A DNA stretch of 64,000 nt, from assembly GCA_950097015.1 (NCBI GenBank), contig CATNEN010000001.1, positions 3,936,001 to 4,000,000 of the forward strand. The letters are read 5' to 3'. A program made the position numbers and the translations under genes. The notes beneath the pieces are model-generated. The model was not told the origin of the DNA. It made no database searches and saw only the letters and a program-made list of their open reading frames with translations. Below are positions 34,135-44,590 of the stretch, one piece after another. The DNA is from Macrostomum hystrix. Its lineage: Eukaryota > Platyhelminthes > Macrostomidae. The stretch's first letter is position 1. Every line of letters starts with the position of its first letter.

Positions 34135-35379
34135 TCAGGGTGGTCCGTCGGTCGGTTCCGCCGCGCGATCTTCCTCGCCATAGGCTGGGAAGAAATCAGC
34201 TCGGCCGGTATCCCCGAGGAAGTGGGCGAGCTGTGGGATGTTCTCGGGCGAGCAGGCTTCGGCAAGAGTCGGTGCCGGCCCGAGATGCTTTAGCCTAGCC
34301 CGGGTGAAGGCCGGGCAGTGGCAGATGAAATGTTCGGCGTTTTCACGTCCGGAGCAGCAGAAGGGACACGTTTCCTCAGGCACGTGGCCTTGGAGGTAGC
34401 GGTGTCTGGTGAAGCAGCCATGTCCCGAAAGGGCCATGGTGACTGCTCTCAGGTCTCTGCGGTTTAGCCTGAGTAAGGCCTTACGCAGGTTACTAGAGGG
34501 GGTTGGCACCGCAGCCCTGGACTGGCGACAGTTCAGGGTGCTGGACCACCTCCTCCGATGTTGGGTCTCCATCCAGCGGTTGATGCTGGAGTTGACAACA
34601 GAGGCGGGGATCGGGGATTCCGGGCCCGGGCCCATCAGGGAGCCGGCTGCTCCAGCCTTTGCAAGCTGGTCCGCCATCTCATTCCCTGTGAACCCGGCAT
34701 GCCCAGGGATCCACATCAGCTCCACCTTATTAGACTGCGCCAACCCGTTTAACTGGGTGTTGCAGTCCAAGGTGGTTCTGGAGCGAGAGGTGCAGCGGCT
34801 GAGGGCCTTGAGGGCTGCTTGACTGTCGGAGTGAAAAAAGATCCTCCGACCAGCCAGCTGCCTCTGGCGCAGCTCAGCCGCACAGAAGCTGATGGCGAGC
34901 ACTTCGTTTTGGAAAACGCTAGAGCTCTTGCCACAGTATTGGGAGTGGGTCCAGAGGACCTCACCACCCGAGGCGACGCACACTCCGAATCCCGATTTAC
35001 CGTTCATCAGAGAGCCGTCAGTGTAACAGTGGACTGCCGGGTCATCCCAGCAGTCCTTTACCTCATTACGAGGGGAGATGCTGACTTTGTACCTGTGGCT
35101 CCGGAGTAAAGTGGCCGGGGCCCCGTCCGAAAGGATGGTGAGCCCTCCGCACTCGCCCAGAGTTTTCAGGCAGAGGTCAGAGTGAGGCAGAAGGGAGCGC
35201 TTCGAGAAGGCTCGCGAATTCTGGAAGTAGACACCCGCATCAAGAAGACGACGGGTGGACTTTGCTGCTTCCCCCTTGACGAAAATGTCAATGGGTGTAG
35301 CGTTGAGGAAAGCATTCATGCCTTCGAAGGGAGTGGAGGGTGGGGCGCCCAGCGTCATACGACAGGCTCTGCCCTGCAC
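34135..35379 (-). pseudogene. LINE ORF2 C-terminal part: RNase H and zinc motif
   Basis: This frame holds an RNase H domain ([15 protein letters not shown] with catalytic Asp, [10 protein letters not shown] with Glu, [13 protein letters not shown] with Asp, [15 protein letters not shown] with the last Asp) and then a Cys/His motif, [18 protein letters not shown]. It should be continuous with the RT frame ending at 35355; a frameshift near 35400-35415 separates them. Confidence 0.9.
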
Positions 35380-37817
35380 CCTATAAAGCGCCTCCAGGTT
35401 TTTCTGATGAGGCCAGCGTAAGCGACGGACGGTCTAATGATCGCCGTGTAAATCCACCAAAGGTTCTTGGGGGTTAGCCCCCAGGTGGTGCCCACGGCAC
35501 GCCTGACTTGCGCCAGTATGGCCAGGGCCCTCTTGGCCTTTGTGGTGATGTGTGGGGTCCAGTTAAGCCTATGGTCTAGCACGAGACCAAGGCACCGGAC
35601 CTGCTTTTCCATGGCAATATTCTTGCCATAGAGAGTCAGAGGCTTAATGGTCCAGAGCAGTTTGCTGGTAAACATAACCGCGACGGTCTTGGACTCAGAG
35701 AGTCGGAGCCCGCATTGGTCCGCCCAGCGCACCGCCCTGTTGATAAAGCCCTGAATGAGGTCCCTGGTGGTTTCCGCCGAGGGGCCCGCGCAGATGGCGG
35801 TCACATCGTCGGCATATCCCACCTTCAGGACTGGGTCTGGACGAGTGCTTTTCAGCAGCTCATCCATGACGAGATTCCACAGCAGTGGGGTGAGGACGCC
35901 GCCTTGGGGCCCTCCTTTTAGGACAGGTGCCGAGAGCACCCTGCCTTCGAGGTGGGCCACCACGTGGCGATTCCGGATCATGTACATGACCCAGCGAACG
36001 AGGTGGGGGTGAGTGGCCCTGGAAACCAGGGCCTTCTCAAAGGCTTCGAAAACAACGTTATCGAAGGCCCCCTCAATATCAAGGAAGACAGCCAGGGCAA
36101 AACCGCTGCCCAGTACTGCCTTCTCTAGAGTCTCCACGATGCAGTGGAGGGCGCTCTCCGTGGACCGGCCCGCCCGAAAGGCGTGCTGGTTTGGCGAGAG
36201 CGGGGCCCGCCCTAGCTCTACAGTAAGAAGGCGCCAGAGCACCAGTCTTTCCATGAGCTTGAGGCAGGTGGAAGTCAAACTTATCGGGCGATAAGACTTG
36301 ACCGAGCGATAGTCGCCTTTGGCGGGCTTCGGGATGAAGACGACCCGGGCTTCGTGCCACAGCGCTGGTACGTAGCCCAGCACGATGCAGGCCCGTAGAA
36401 GTCTGCAGAGGAGATGGAGGAAGCGGCCATTTTTGACCGCTTCATGCAAAAAGGCCGGATAAATACCATCTGGCCCAGGTGCTTTGAAAGGGTTGAATGA
36501 CTTTGCCGCGCGAACGATGCGGTCATTCGTGACGAGTGACTGAGCCAGGCCCTGACCTCCACGTGAGTGGTCGTCTGGGCCAAAGTGCGCCGGTACACTC
36601 GGGAAGAAATGCCCTAGCATAAGCTCGAGCGTTTCCTCCGGGCGCTCCGTGATCGAGCCGTCTGGCTTTTTGATCGATGAGAGCTTGGAGAAGCGGTCGT
36701 TGGTGAGCGCCTTTACCACGCGGGCCGTGGGCCGCGAGCCCTCAAGCCCTTCGCAGTATTGTCGCCATTTGTCCGCTTTTGCCCTTCTGACCCGGCCCTT
36801 AAACTCATGGATGGCGCGAGTGTAGGCCTCTTTGTCATCAGGGTCGTGCGAGGTTTTCAGCTTCCTCTGGAGAGCCTTAGCTCGGCGTCTCAGGACTCCG
36901 AGCTCGGGGTTCCACCAGGGGGCCGATTTTTTGCCTTTGTAGGCTTTGAGCGGGCAAGCCATTTCGTAGGCCTCTGTGATGGCGCCGCCCAGCAGGGCAG
37001 CCACTCCATCTAGGTCCTGCGTGGTTGCCATGGCCATGGAGGGGTCGGAATCCCGAAGGCCCTCATGCAGCTTTTGGCTGAACGCGGGCCAGTCGGTGTT
37101 TCTGACATTACGCCTCCAAATAGGCTTTTGCTTCTTATCGGGGGTACCGATGTTGAAGCGAATGAAACGACGGTCCGAGAGCGAGCTTTCGGTCTCCCAT
37201 ACCTCCCACCCCAGCACCCTTGGGAGGATGCCGGGTGAGGCCAGGGTGACGTCAAGCACCTCAGCCCACCGCCCATTGTCGAAAGTGGGCGTGTTGCCCA
37301 CATTACAGAAGTTAAGAGGCGTGCCGCTGACGAAGGCCAGGAGCTCTTCGCCGCGGTCATTGATTTTTGAGCTACCCCAGTGGGTGTGATGCGAGTTTGC
37401 ATCTCCCGCGAGGAGCAGCTCGAAGTTTCGTGCCCTGGCGAAATCACAGAGGGCGACGAGGGTATCGCTGACCACGGGGGCGTCGCCTGCCAGGTAGGCG
37501 GATGCCACGAGGGTCAACTTGTTAGGCACAATGTGTGCAGATTGGATGACGCAGATGTCCCCGTTAGAGAGATCGGGTCTCATTCACGCATTTAAGGCTT
37601 TTGCGGCATAGATCAGTGATCTAGGGCGGACAGAGTCTGCCATGCAGAAGCAGTCATAGCCAGCAGGAATGTTGCTTGGCTTGTTCTTTGATAACCAGGG
37701 CTCCTGCACAAGTACAAGGCCCGGCATCATGCGCTCTGTCGTGCGCATCAGATTTACTGATGCTGCCACGCAGTGCTGGGTGTTAACTTGCAGACATGAT
37801 ATTCCGGGGATCATCAT
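35355..37817 (-). pseudogene. LINE ORF2: endonuclease and reverse transcriptase
   Basis: The ATG at 37817 lies 12 nt after the ORF1 stop. The endonuclease part shows VLVQEPW and LLAGDANSHHTHWGS. The RT part shows FKAPGPDGIYP, FLDIEGAFDNV, GGPQGGVLTPLLW and YADDVTAIC. A TGA at 37584-37586 interrupts the endonuclease in frame (ALNA-stop-MRPDL); it is one base from CGA or TGG. A frameshift near 35400 separates the RNase H. Both faults make this copy inactive unless supplied in trans. Confidence 0.92.
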
Positions 37818-37829
37818 GCAGGCAGAGGT

Positions 37830-39368
37830 CTACTTGGAGGGGGACTCAGCCAGAAGGCGGTCCTCCTCCTCCAAGTCGATGTCGGTAGCCATGGGCTCCT
37901 CCGTGCCCAGGCCCCGAGCCAGAGGCGGGAACTCGACGGGGTCAGCCGCCCAGTCCCCACCCCCGGCCCCAGGCCCAGAGTCGCCCGCAACCGGAGCCGA
38001 CACCGCTCCCTGGGCCGTGGGAGGGGCGCTCGAAGGGCCCTGCTCGATGGAGCTGGGCACCTTAGAGGCCTCCCCCGTAGCCCTTGGTTGCGGCGCCCGC
38101 CCCGGTGGGCCACCGCGCATCTCAGCGCGCAGCTGGGCCATCTTGGCGGTTCGCACCACCTCGGAGGCCCGCTGGAGAAGGCCCTGGCGCTTTGTGATGC
38201 GCGCGGGGCGACGCTCAGAGCTGCCAGCGATGGCACGCTCTGGCCTTTTTTGGCGAGGCGACTGGGCCCTGCCCCCAGTCCCAGCCTTGGGGTCCGAGGA
38301 CCCTTCATTGGCCGACACGGTGGTGGGCCCGGTCTGACCCCGGGTTTTGTCGGCATCGTAGGCGAAGATTTTGGTCTTCCACAGACCGATGCAGACGTTT
38401 GCGCCATCTGGGTAACGGCGTGTCCATTGCTCGGACAGGCCCAGAATGGCGGTGAAGCCGGTGCCGTCAGGGCGCAGGATCGTGCGGTACACGATTAGGC
38501 CCGCTGTCGGAAGCTCCCGGTTCATCGCGATGAGGCCCATGCGGAGGTCCTCAGCGCTAGTAACGACGCTTTTCGCCGGGACGAAAATGCGATGTCTTTT
38601 TGTCTGCGGCGGCTCGTTCTCCCGGAGGAAAGCGAGGTCGGCCGCCCAGATCTGCGTGGGCAGCAGCTCCAGGAGCCGCCGCCCTGACTCCGCATCTCCG
38701 GGCCAGACAACAAAAAACGAGTCCCTGGTAGCACTCGCACCGACCGCCAGGGGCTCGCCTTTCAGTTGTAGTTGCCACAGCATAGCGTCTATGCTGCGGC
38801 AGATGTCGCTGAGCCGCTCGCCGCTCAGCCGCTTGCCATCCTTGCCCGCGACCACGATGGCAGGTTGCCTGCGCGCGATGGTGGCGTAGGTGGCCCGTGG
38901 TCCCGGGCCCTTTCCTGCCGCGTCCCCACTCTCGGGATTTGCGTCGGCGGTGGGCACGGGGCCCTCCGCCTCCACTCCTCCTTCAAGCCGAGCCGCCGGC
39001 CGGATGGGCGCCGGGACCTCCTTGGCCCGCGACCCTGGCCTCGGGGCGTCGTGGGCCCCGCCCTGGGCAGGGGCCTGGGCAGGAGGCACGGGGCCCCCCA
39101 CCCTAGCCCCCGCCCTAGGCAGAGCCCCTTCGGCCCCTTTGGCCTGGGCCCGGTCCACGGTCGACGAAGCTGGCTTGCCTTGGGCCAGCAGGCGCCTACG
39201 GCGTTTCGCCGCTCCAGATGTCGTGGAGCGCTTTGTGCTCCGATCGCCGCGCGAGATGGGCATCGCGGCATTTGTGGCGGTCGCAGGGGCAAGCCCGGGC
39301 GCCGCAGCGTTTGTGACCTTGGGCACCGTGGTGCCCTCGGCCGTAGTAGAAGGTTGGCTGGAAGCCAT
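37830..39368 (-). CDS. LINE ORF1 protein
   Basis: 512 residues, open from ATG. Residues 1-165 are Ala/Pro/Arg-rich and disordered. Residues about 165-340 form the one folded-looking region (SGERLSDICRSIDAML, FFVVWPGDAESGRRLLELLP, RIFVPAKSVV, LGLSEQWTRRYPDGANVCIG), which resembles the DUF4780-type domain found in some insect LINE ORF1s. The tail is again disordered, ending acidic. It presumably binds the element's RNA. No CCHC knuckle is present. Confidence 0.8.
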   Translation of the reverse strand: MASSQPSTTAEGTTVPKVTNAAAPGLAPATATNAAMPISRGDRSTKRSTTSGAAKRRRRLLAQGKPASSTVDRAQAKGAEGALPRAGARVGGPVPPAQAPAQGGAHDAPRPGSRAKEVPAPIRPAARLEGGVEAEGPVPTADANPESGDAAGKGPGPRATYATIARRQPAIVVAGKDGKRLSGERLSDICRSIDAMLWQLQLKGEPLAVGASATRDSFFVVWPGDAESGRRLLELLPTQIWAADLAFLRENEPPQTKRHRIFVPAKSVVTSAEDLRMGLIAMNRELPTAGLIVYRTILRPDGTGFTAILGLSEQWTRRYPDGANVCIGLWKTKIFAYDADKTRGQTGPTTVSANEGSSDPKAGTGGRAQSPRQKRPERAIAGSSERRPARITKRQGLLQRASEVVRTAKMAQLRAEMRGGPPGRAPQPRATGEASKVPSSIEQGPSSAPPTAQGAVSAPVAGDSGPGAGGGDWAADPVEFPPLARGLGTEEPMATDIDLEEEDRLLAESPSK

Positions 39369-39600
39369 TGCAGCTGCAAAGAGAAAATGGGGCTTCCTGT
39401 AGACACAGGCAGAAAAAACCCGCTCAGCCGCGATCCCAAAGCTGAGCGGGGGCAGCCAAAAAAGACAAGTTACAACCCGGGGTGGGATGCCAGGACCACC
39501 GGGAGGAACCGTAAGAGACCAGACTACTCCCTGGCCAAGCGTCCATCAGCACGGTCAACACTGGGACATTGGAGGGCGCCATTGAGCCAGCGCCGAGGCC

Positions 39601-39965
39601 TGCGGACTGGCCGCATACCCTGTTGAGGTCAAAGGGTGACACCTATCCCTCAGAGCCGTAGCCAGAGGTACCTGATCACGCACAGGTGCACGAACGCTGC
39701 GGACTGGCCGCATACCCTGTTGAGGTCAAAGGGTGACACCTCTCCCTCAGAGCCGTAGCCAGAGGTACCTGATCACGCACAGGTGCACGAACGCTGCGGA
39801 CTGGCCGCATACCCTGTTAAGGTCAAAGGGTGGCACCCTTTCCTCAGAGCCGTAGCCAGAGGTACCTGATGACGCACAGGTGCACGAAGCTGCGGAAAGG
39901 CCGCATACCCTGTTAAGGTCAAAGGGTGACACCTTTTCCTCCAGCCGGGGCTAGAGGTACCCAGT
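39601..39965 (-). repeat. 97-bp tandem monomers in the LINE leader
   Basis: Units begin TGCGGACTGGCCGCATACCC at 39601, 39698 and 39795, and a variant at 39891 (spacing 97, 97 and 96), the last partial. Each unit ends with GATCACGCACAGGTGCACGAA. They lie just upstream of ORF1, as promoter monomers do in mouse L1. Confidence 0.9.
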
Positions 39966-40230
39966 TTGGCCGGAGGCCCTGGATGGGTCATCCAGCGCTG
40001 TTGCCCATTCTGTCCGGCTGCCCTAGGGTCAGCCTTGAACACTCGCGGGACGTGTACCCATGGGTCAGCTGACGGGACAGCGTGGAGGAATTCCTGCGCC
40101 CGAAGGGCACAGGTCTCCTTCCTGCCAAGCCTGCTCAAGAAACGACTGCAGGTGTGAGGCATCGCAGACCATAGCCCGTGGGCCTGGACTGACTCATACC
40201 TCACAGGCACTGTGTCCCGCCGGTGCGAGC

Positions 40231-40416
40231 TTACATAATATTATTAACATGATGAAAAGTAAAACAAAATTATTTTCATACAACATTACTTTTAATACGG
40301 TACAAAGATTAACAAAAGATATTTTTGGCGCGTTTTTGATTTTTATTTATTTTTTACGATTTTATAATAAGAGCAAGAACGTATATACATAATGAAATGG
40401 CTAAAACACTGTCACA
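40231..40416 (-). repeat. 5' LTR of copy B, outer U3 part
   Basis: It continues the LTR interrupted by the LINE and matches 30701-30886 nearly base for base, ending at GTCACA (TGTGAC on the minus strand). Confidence 0.9.
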
Positions 40417-40599
40417 ATTCTGATCTCGTTCGACCCCTTCTTCTTTCAACCCTTTCTCTCTTCAATTAACTTTTTTATCATTCATTCCTTCCAAGGGCCA
40501 TAATTGTCTACTTGTCTTGAAAGTCCTTCACTCACTATTGTTTCTCTTTCCCACTCCTTGCTTCACCATTTATGTGGAACACCTTGATCAGAAAGAAAA

Positions 40600-41713
40600 A
40601 ATGATGCAGCGGCCTACCGCAAACAGTCTGTGTCCACCAGGAAACATGCGTCGGATGGCAGGGAGCAGAGTTTTGCTGAGAATTTCTTCAACGTAGAATT
40701 CTGCAGTCATGCACCCTCCGAAGACAAGAAGCTCAGTAGCTCCTCTGCGGCTGATTCCAGCCCAAACATGGACCTGGAAATTGAGTTTAGTAAGTTGTCT
40801 TACTAAATATAGCTATCAGCAATGCTAACTTGCAATCAATTTGCTGTTTGAAGTGTTGAATGATGTTACGATAGATTTGATAAAAAGAACAGCTTACCTT
40901 CAGGGGATGCTTTGGTTGACAACATTTCGGCCTGGGGGCATTCAAGCGCCTGAAGGCAATCTGATGTGTCTTTCTGGACATGGCAACTGAACACTAATCA
41001 GTGAAAATGGCGTCATGAAACTGATCACCGGTTTCAAGCATCGCCAAGCTCCACAGGCATCTGACAGCCTGATTCTTGGCCTTGATTAGCTGGCAATACT
41101 GAGTGGTCGTCTTGACCCACCCCAGAATGCGCCGAATCTTCTTCACTGTGGAGAGGCTGAGACTCAGGTTAAATTTCACCTTCACTTGGTTGCGGAGATC
41201 TCAAGCCGAAATTTTTCTTTCAGTCTTGGATTATGTTGTCAATGAACACCGCATGCCGCAGCGCCCAAAGTCGGCAAGGCTTTTTTCGATTGTCAGCCTT
41301 CCGCAAGCAACTGAAAAGCACTCTCTTGACTGTTTTTGGCAAAATGCTTAATGCTTCCGAAATGGACTTCACACTCTGCTTCCTCTCAAAATAGAGCTTT
41401 AAAATTTCTGCCTTCTGACTATCTGTGACATGGCAGCCTCTTTTCATAGCTAGAGTTACAATAAAAGACTATTTAATAATGTAGCAATTACACTTGGAAA
41501 GTTGAATAGGGATATCGGTGTCTGGTTATAGTGAGCATTCACTATATACATGTAGCTCAAAGCAAAGAGAGTAGTATGCTGATGACATTTTGAGGGCAAC
41601 CCTCAAAAGTTTCCCCCGCGGGCTCAGCCAATAGGAACACATTTCACACAATTTTCTACGGAATTCCGCGGCCATTCCGCGGAAATTTGGAATCATTCCG
41701 TTGACCCAACTGT
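40600..41713 (-). pseudogene. Tc1/mariner-like transposase relic
   Basis: On the minus strand, MKRGCHVTDSQKAEILKLYF...KSISEALSILPKTVKRVL (41447-41220) is a helix-turn-helix DNA-binding start. After a frameshift, LSLSTVKKIRRILGWVKTTT and GDQFHDAIFTD (to 40994) form the second HTH and the first catalytic Asp of a DDE_3-type domain. Downstream coding is scattered over frames to about 40600. The 5' terminus is a TA plus CAGTTGGGTCAACGGAATG at 41713. The 3' end is lost at the junction with copy B. Confidence 0.75.
41641..41713 (-). repeat. Terminal repeat of the Tc1/mariner-like relic
   Basis: Minus-strand TACAGTTGGGTCAACGGAATG, then CCAAATTTCCGCGGAATGG and a partial palindrome CCGCGGAATTCCG. A second copy of this end is at 28955. 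Confidence 0.7.
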
Positions 41714-42629
41714 ATATTGTCCAAATAATTAAAAAGTTGAGGAGTAAAAGTAACATTTCGGCTTGCACCTTGAAGTCACCAATGAAGCTAATCTCATCAA
41801 CATTTAAATTCGTACATCAAAGTTGCTCACCGCAAATGAGTAGCGCAGTTGCAGTGATCCTTGATTATTCGATGTTTGAATGCCGAAAGCCCCTGCCTTT
41901 AGTGCATTTTCTGTAGGTGTCAAGGCGATCAGGAGACAGAATCAGTCCACCGCCCTCTAATTGATCTACGCGCACACGTTTTAGGTTTTTGAGCAGCCAC
42001 GTGTAGCACAGAGTGCAGCGCAAAATCGCAGGTGCACCGACGCTGCTGGCGGTACCTTCTTCTTTGCGTTGGCCTTCAATTAGTGTCAGGAAGCTGCACT
42101 GCAATCGTTATGGTTTTGTTACGGACCTTTCGGTTACGTTACGGTAATTAATTATCTTAGATCACAAGCTGTTCCGTCGTTTTAAATTTAAAGGTTAAAG
42201 CATACCATGAAAATGTGCAGAAAAGTATATAGTATATAGTACTAGGACCACTACTTGCCGTTGCACTGTTATTATTTTCATAATTATCAATCACAACAAT
42301 TGAGTCTTCAGCTTCAGTTAGATCATTTGGGTCAATATCTAGGTCCATATTTTACATTTATTGTCTGTTGTCAGTATCAGTACCTGAAAAATGTAGTAAC
42401 TAGAATAAAAACGAAAGTTTCAATATGTATAAGATTAAGATAAAGTAGGATTATTAAAATTAAATAGAATATATTTTGAATATCATTTAAATTTGACTTA
42501 AACAAATTAATTTGTAGCCTAATTTTTATAATCATAAGTAAGTATCTATTCTTTTTGACAATGCTTGAAATATAAAATATTATGATATGTCTATGAAGTT
42601 TCTAACTGTTATAGGCCTATTTTATAATA
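41714..42629. other. AT-rich region with a possible exon
   Basis: Mostly non-coding. One possible first coding exon is noted separately at 42255-42348. 42360-42630 is AT-rich with no features. Confidence 0.4.
42255..42348 (-). CDS. Possible acidic first exon
   Basis: ATG at 42348 opens MDLDIDPNDLTEAEDSIVVIDNYENNN, an acidic leader ending near a GTAGTG that could be a splice donor at about 42252. No downstream exon was recognised. It may be chance. Confidence 0.25.
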
Positions 42630-43642
42630 TTTGAGATCCCTACTGAATGTCACCAAAGTTGTTATAGGTGGAAATAAACTATCCCACCGCTGTCACCAAA
42701 GTTGTTATAGGGCTAATTTCTCTGTTATGAATTTATTCCAATGATGCCACCAAAGTTGTACCAGGTATTTACTTCTTAAGCTAATTAATTATCTAATTTC
42801 ACCGAATGCCACCAAAGTTGTTGCAGGGCAAAATTAATAATTAAGATCCCACCGCTGTTGCCTTAATTTAATAGATATTTAACTGGCGGTCCTTAAATGG
42901 GCCGTTTTAACTTCTCAAATGGTAGCGTATGAATTTGCACGAGCGCTATTTAGGCAACTGTATGCGTCTCCAGTCAATTAGGCGTCCCCGAGATTAGAGT
43001 TTAGCAGTTTCCCTTTTGTAATATTCTTAGTATAATTCTGAGTATAATTCTTAGTATAGTTCTGAGTATGGTTCTGAGTATAGTTCTGAGTATAGTTCTG
43101 AGTATAATTCTTAGTATAGTTCTGAGTATGGTTCTGAGTATAGTTCTGAGTATAGTTCTGAGTATAGTTCTGAGTATAGTTCTGAGTATAGTTCTGAGTA
43201 TATTTCTCACTACTATTTTCTCTTAAAATGAATAACACAATGTAACACTTCAAACTTCGAAATTTGCTTTGAAACACACACTTAACACTTTAAACTTTAC
43301 ACTTTACACAACTCACAACTTCAACTTCAACTTCAACTTCACTTTTACCTCACCTCAACTCAACTTAACTCAACTTTATTTTCTTGGTCAAAAATCGCAG
43401 CTATAAATATACAGTAAAACGTAGCGTTTGTTTAAAATTGAAACATTTTACATAATATTGTGCATACGGTACAAATTGAAACAAAATATTTATATACAGT
43501 ATTATTTTTGTTACGGTAAAAAGTTAAACTAATTGTTTTTGGCGCGTTTTTAATTTTTATATATTTTCTGGCATTTTATAGAAAACATATTTACAAAGAA
43601 ACGTATTTACAATAATGAAACGAAAACTAAAATACACTTATA
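42630..43642 (-). repeat. LTR of gypsy copy C
   Basis: This matches the family LTR: TATA box (minus strand TATATTTATAGC near 43400), R region and U5 on the left. The right end ...CACTTATA is next to ACTCGCCTTCTCT, the counterpart of the polypurine tract, so this is a 3' LTR. Its terminal TG has become TA. The left boundary is uncertain because U5 contains four ACCAAAGTTGT motifs. The R-region repeat is expanded (43017-43205). Confidence 0.8.
43017..43205 (-). repeat. Expanded 12-bp LTR minisatellite
   Basis: About 15 copies of a 12-bp unit, GTATAGTTCTGA on the plus strand, with GTATAATTCTTA variants. Same motif as at 6887-6990. Confidence 0.9.
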
Positions 43643-43702
43643 ACTCGCCTTCTCTAAACTGAAAATTCGAATGAATAAAAGTGAGTGACAATTTTCAGAC
43701 AG

Positions 43703-44236
43703 TTAAAAAATACAAGGTGTGGGCAAATTTTTTAAATATGGATACCCTATTTGATTAAAAATCCACCTGAGTTCAATTGCAACTAATCGATGTTGGAATG
43801 GCCGGCTATCAGTTCTCCTTAGCTGTTGCAATTCCTCTCCAATAGACGTGAGAACCGTGCAGGCGTTCGGTTGTGACATCATTCCGCGCAGGGCCTTAAC
43901 TGCGGACCATACTTGAGCCCTTTGCGGTAGAGCTTCGTCCATTCGCAGGTAAGCGATCCTCACCAGGTAGCGGTTTATGGCAAATTTTAGCCGCTCCGCA
44001 TGATCTCCATAGATCATTATCACTTCGTGGCAGTTCTTCTCCGGTGGCGTTGGCGGTGTTGGCGGCGTTGGCGGCGTTGGCGGCGCTAGCGACGCGCCTG
44101 CTGGTCCTTGGGGCCGTTTCTGGTTAGGCCCCAGTAGAATTTGCCGAGTGCCCTTTGTTTCCGGCGTGGCCTTGACATGTTGTGGGACCGGCGCCGCTGA
44201 TTGTGTTGTTAATGTGGCCGTTCTTTTGGTCGTCAT
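43703..44236 (-). CDS. ORF3 of gypsy copy C
   Basis: 177 codons from the ATG at 44236. The C-terminal domain aligns with copy A and B ORF3 (YGDHAERLKFAINRYLVRIAYLRMDEALPQRAQVWSAVKAL...IELRWIFNQIGYPYLKNLP). The N-terminal half differs but keeps the same style: Thr-rich, basic, with a (Pro-Pro-Thr) run. It is diverged from A and B yet fully open. No pol is left upstream; a minisatellite starts at once. Confidence 0.75.
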   Translation of the reverse strand: MTTKRTATLTTQSAAPVPQHVKATPETKGTRQILLGPNQKRPQGPAGASLAPPTPPTPPTPPTPPEKNCHEVIMIYGDHAERLKFAINRYLVRIAYLRMDEALPQRAQVWSAVKALRGMMSQPNACTVLTSIGEELQQLRRTDSRPFQHRLVAIELRWIFNQIGYPYLKNLPTPCIF

Positions 44237-44245
44237 AATATGGTC

Positions 44246-44590
44246 GTCACCAAACAGAGGATCTGGGATTGTAACCAAACTGAGGATCTGGGATAATTGT
44301 CATTAAACTGAGGATCTGGGATTGTCACCAAACTGAGGATCTGGGATTGTCACGAAACTAAGAATCTGGGATTGTCACCAAACTGAGGATCTGGGATTGT
44401 CACCAAACTGAGGATCTGGGATAATTTTCATTAAACTGAGGATCTGGGATTGTCCCAAACTGAGGATCTGGGATTGTCACCAAACTGAGGATCTGGGATT
44501 GTCACGAAACTGAGAATCTGGGGTTGTCACTAAACTGAGGATCTGGGATTGTAACCAAACTGAGGATCTGGGATAATTGTCATTAAACTG
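44246..44590 (-). repeat. 25-bp minisatellite next to ORF3-C
   Basis: About 13 copies of the plus-strand unit CAAACTGAGGATCTGGGATTGTCAC (25 bp, with ATAATTGTCATT length variants). The first degenerate unit touches the ORF3-C leader. Scattered units recur at about 44725-44790 and 46338-46395. Confidence 0.93.

Larger units (their letters stand above)
34019..40230 (-). mobile_element. Full-length two-ORF LINE with RNase H
   Basis: 6212 bp on the minus strand, inserted into the 5' LTR of copy B. The 12-bp target duplication TTACATAATATT flanks it (34007-34018 and 40231-40242). From 5' to 3': a leader with about 97-bp tandem monomers, ORF1, ORF2 (endonuclease, RT, RNase H, CCHC-type zinc motif), and a 3' end TAAGTCAAGTAAGTC without poly(A). 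ORF order plus RNase H point to the R1/LOA/I group. ORF2 carries one stop and one frameshift. A 3'-end fragment of the same family is at about 45569-45640. Confidence 0.93.
30296..40416 (-). mobile_element. Internally deleted gypsy element (copy B)
   Basis: Copy B is on the minus strand. Its 5' LTR is split (40416-40231 and 34018-33139) by a LINE. Its 3' LTR (30886-30296) lacks the U5 end. Internally it keeps a primer-binding site, a short gag-region ORF (33075-32794), scraps of pol, the acidic pol C-terminus (32083-31808), ORF3 (31410-30940) and a polypurine tract (30887-30899). RT, RNase H and integrase are gone, so it could only move with help from a full element. No target duplication is left because the 3' end is truncated. 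Confidence 0.85.

Noticed and set aside
38772-39626. Plus-strand ORFs opposite LINE ORF1
   Set aside because: GC-rich shadow ORFs; ORF1 on the minus strand has the folded domain, correct position and a neighbouring ORF2.
44246-44590. CRISPR-like array
   Set aside because: 25-bp units are contiguous with no unique spacers and the host is eukaryotic; it is a minisatellite.
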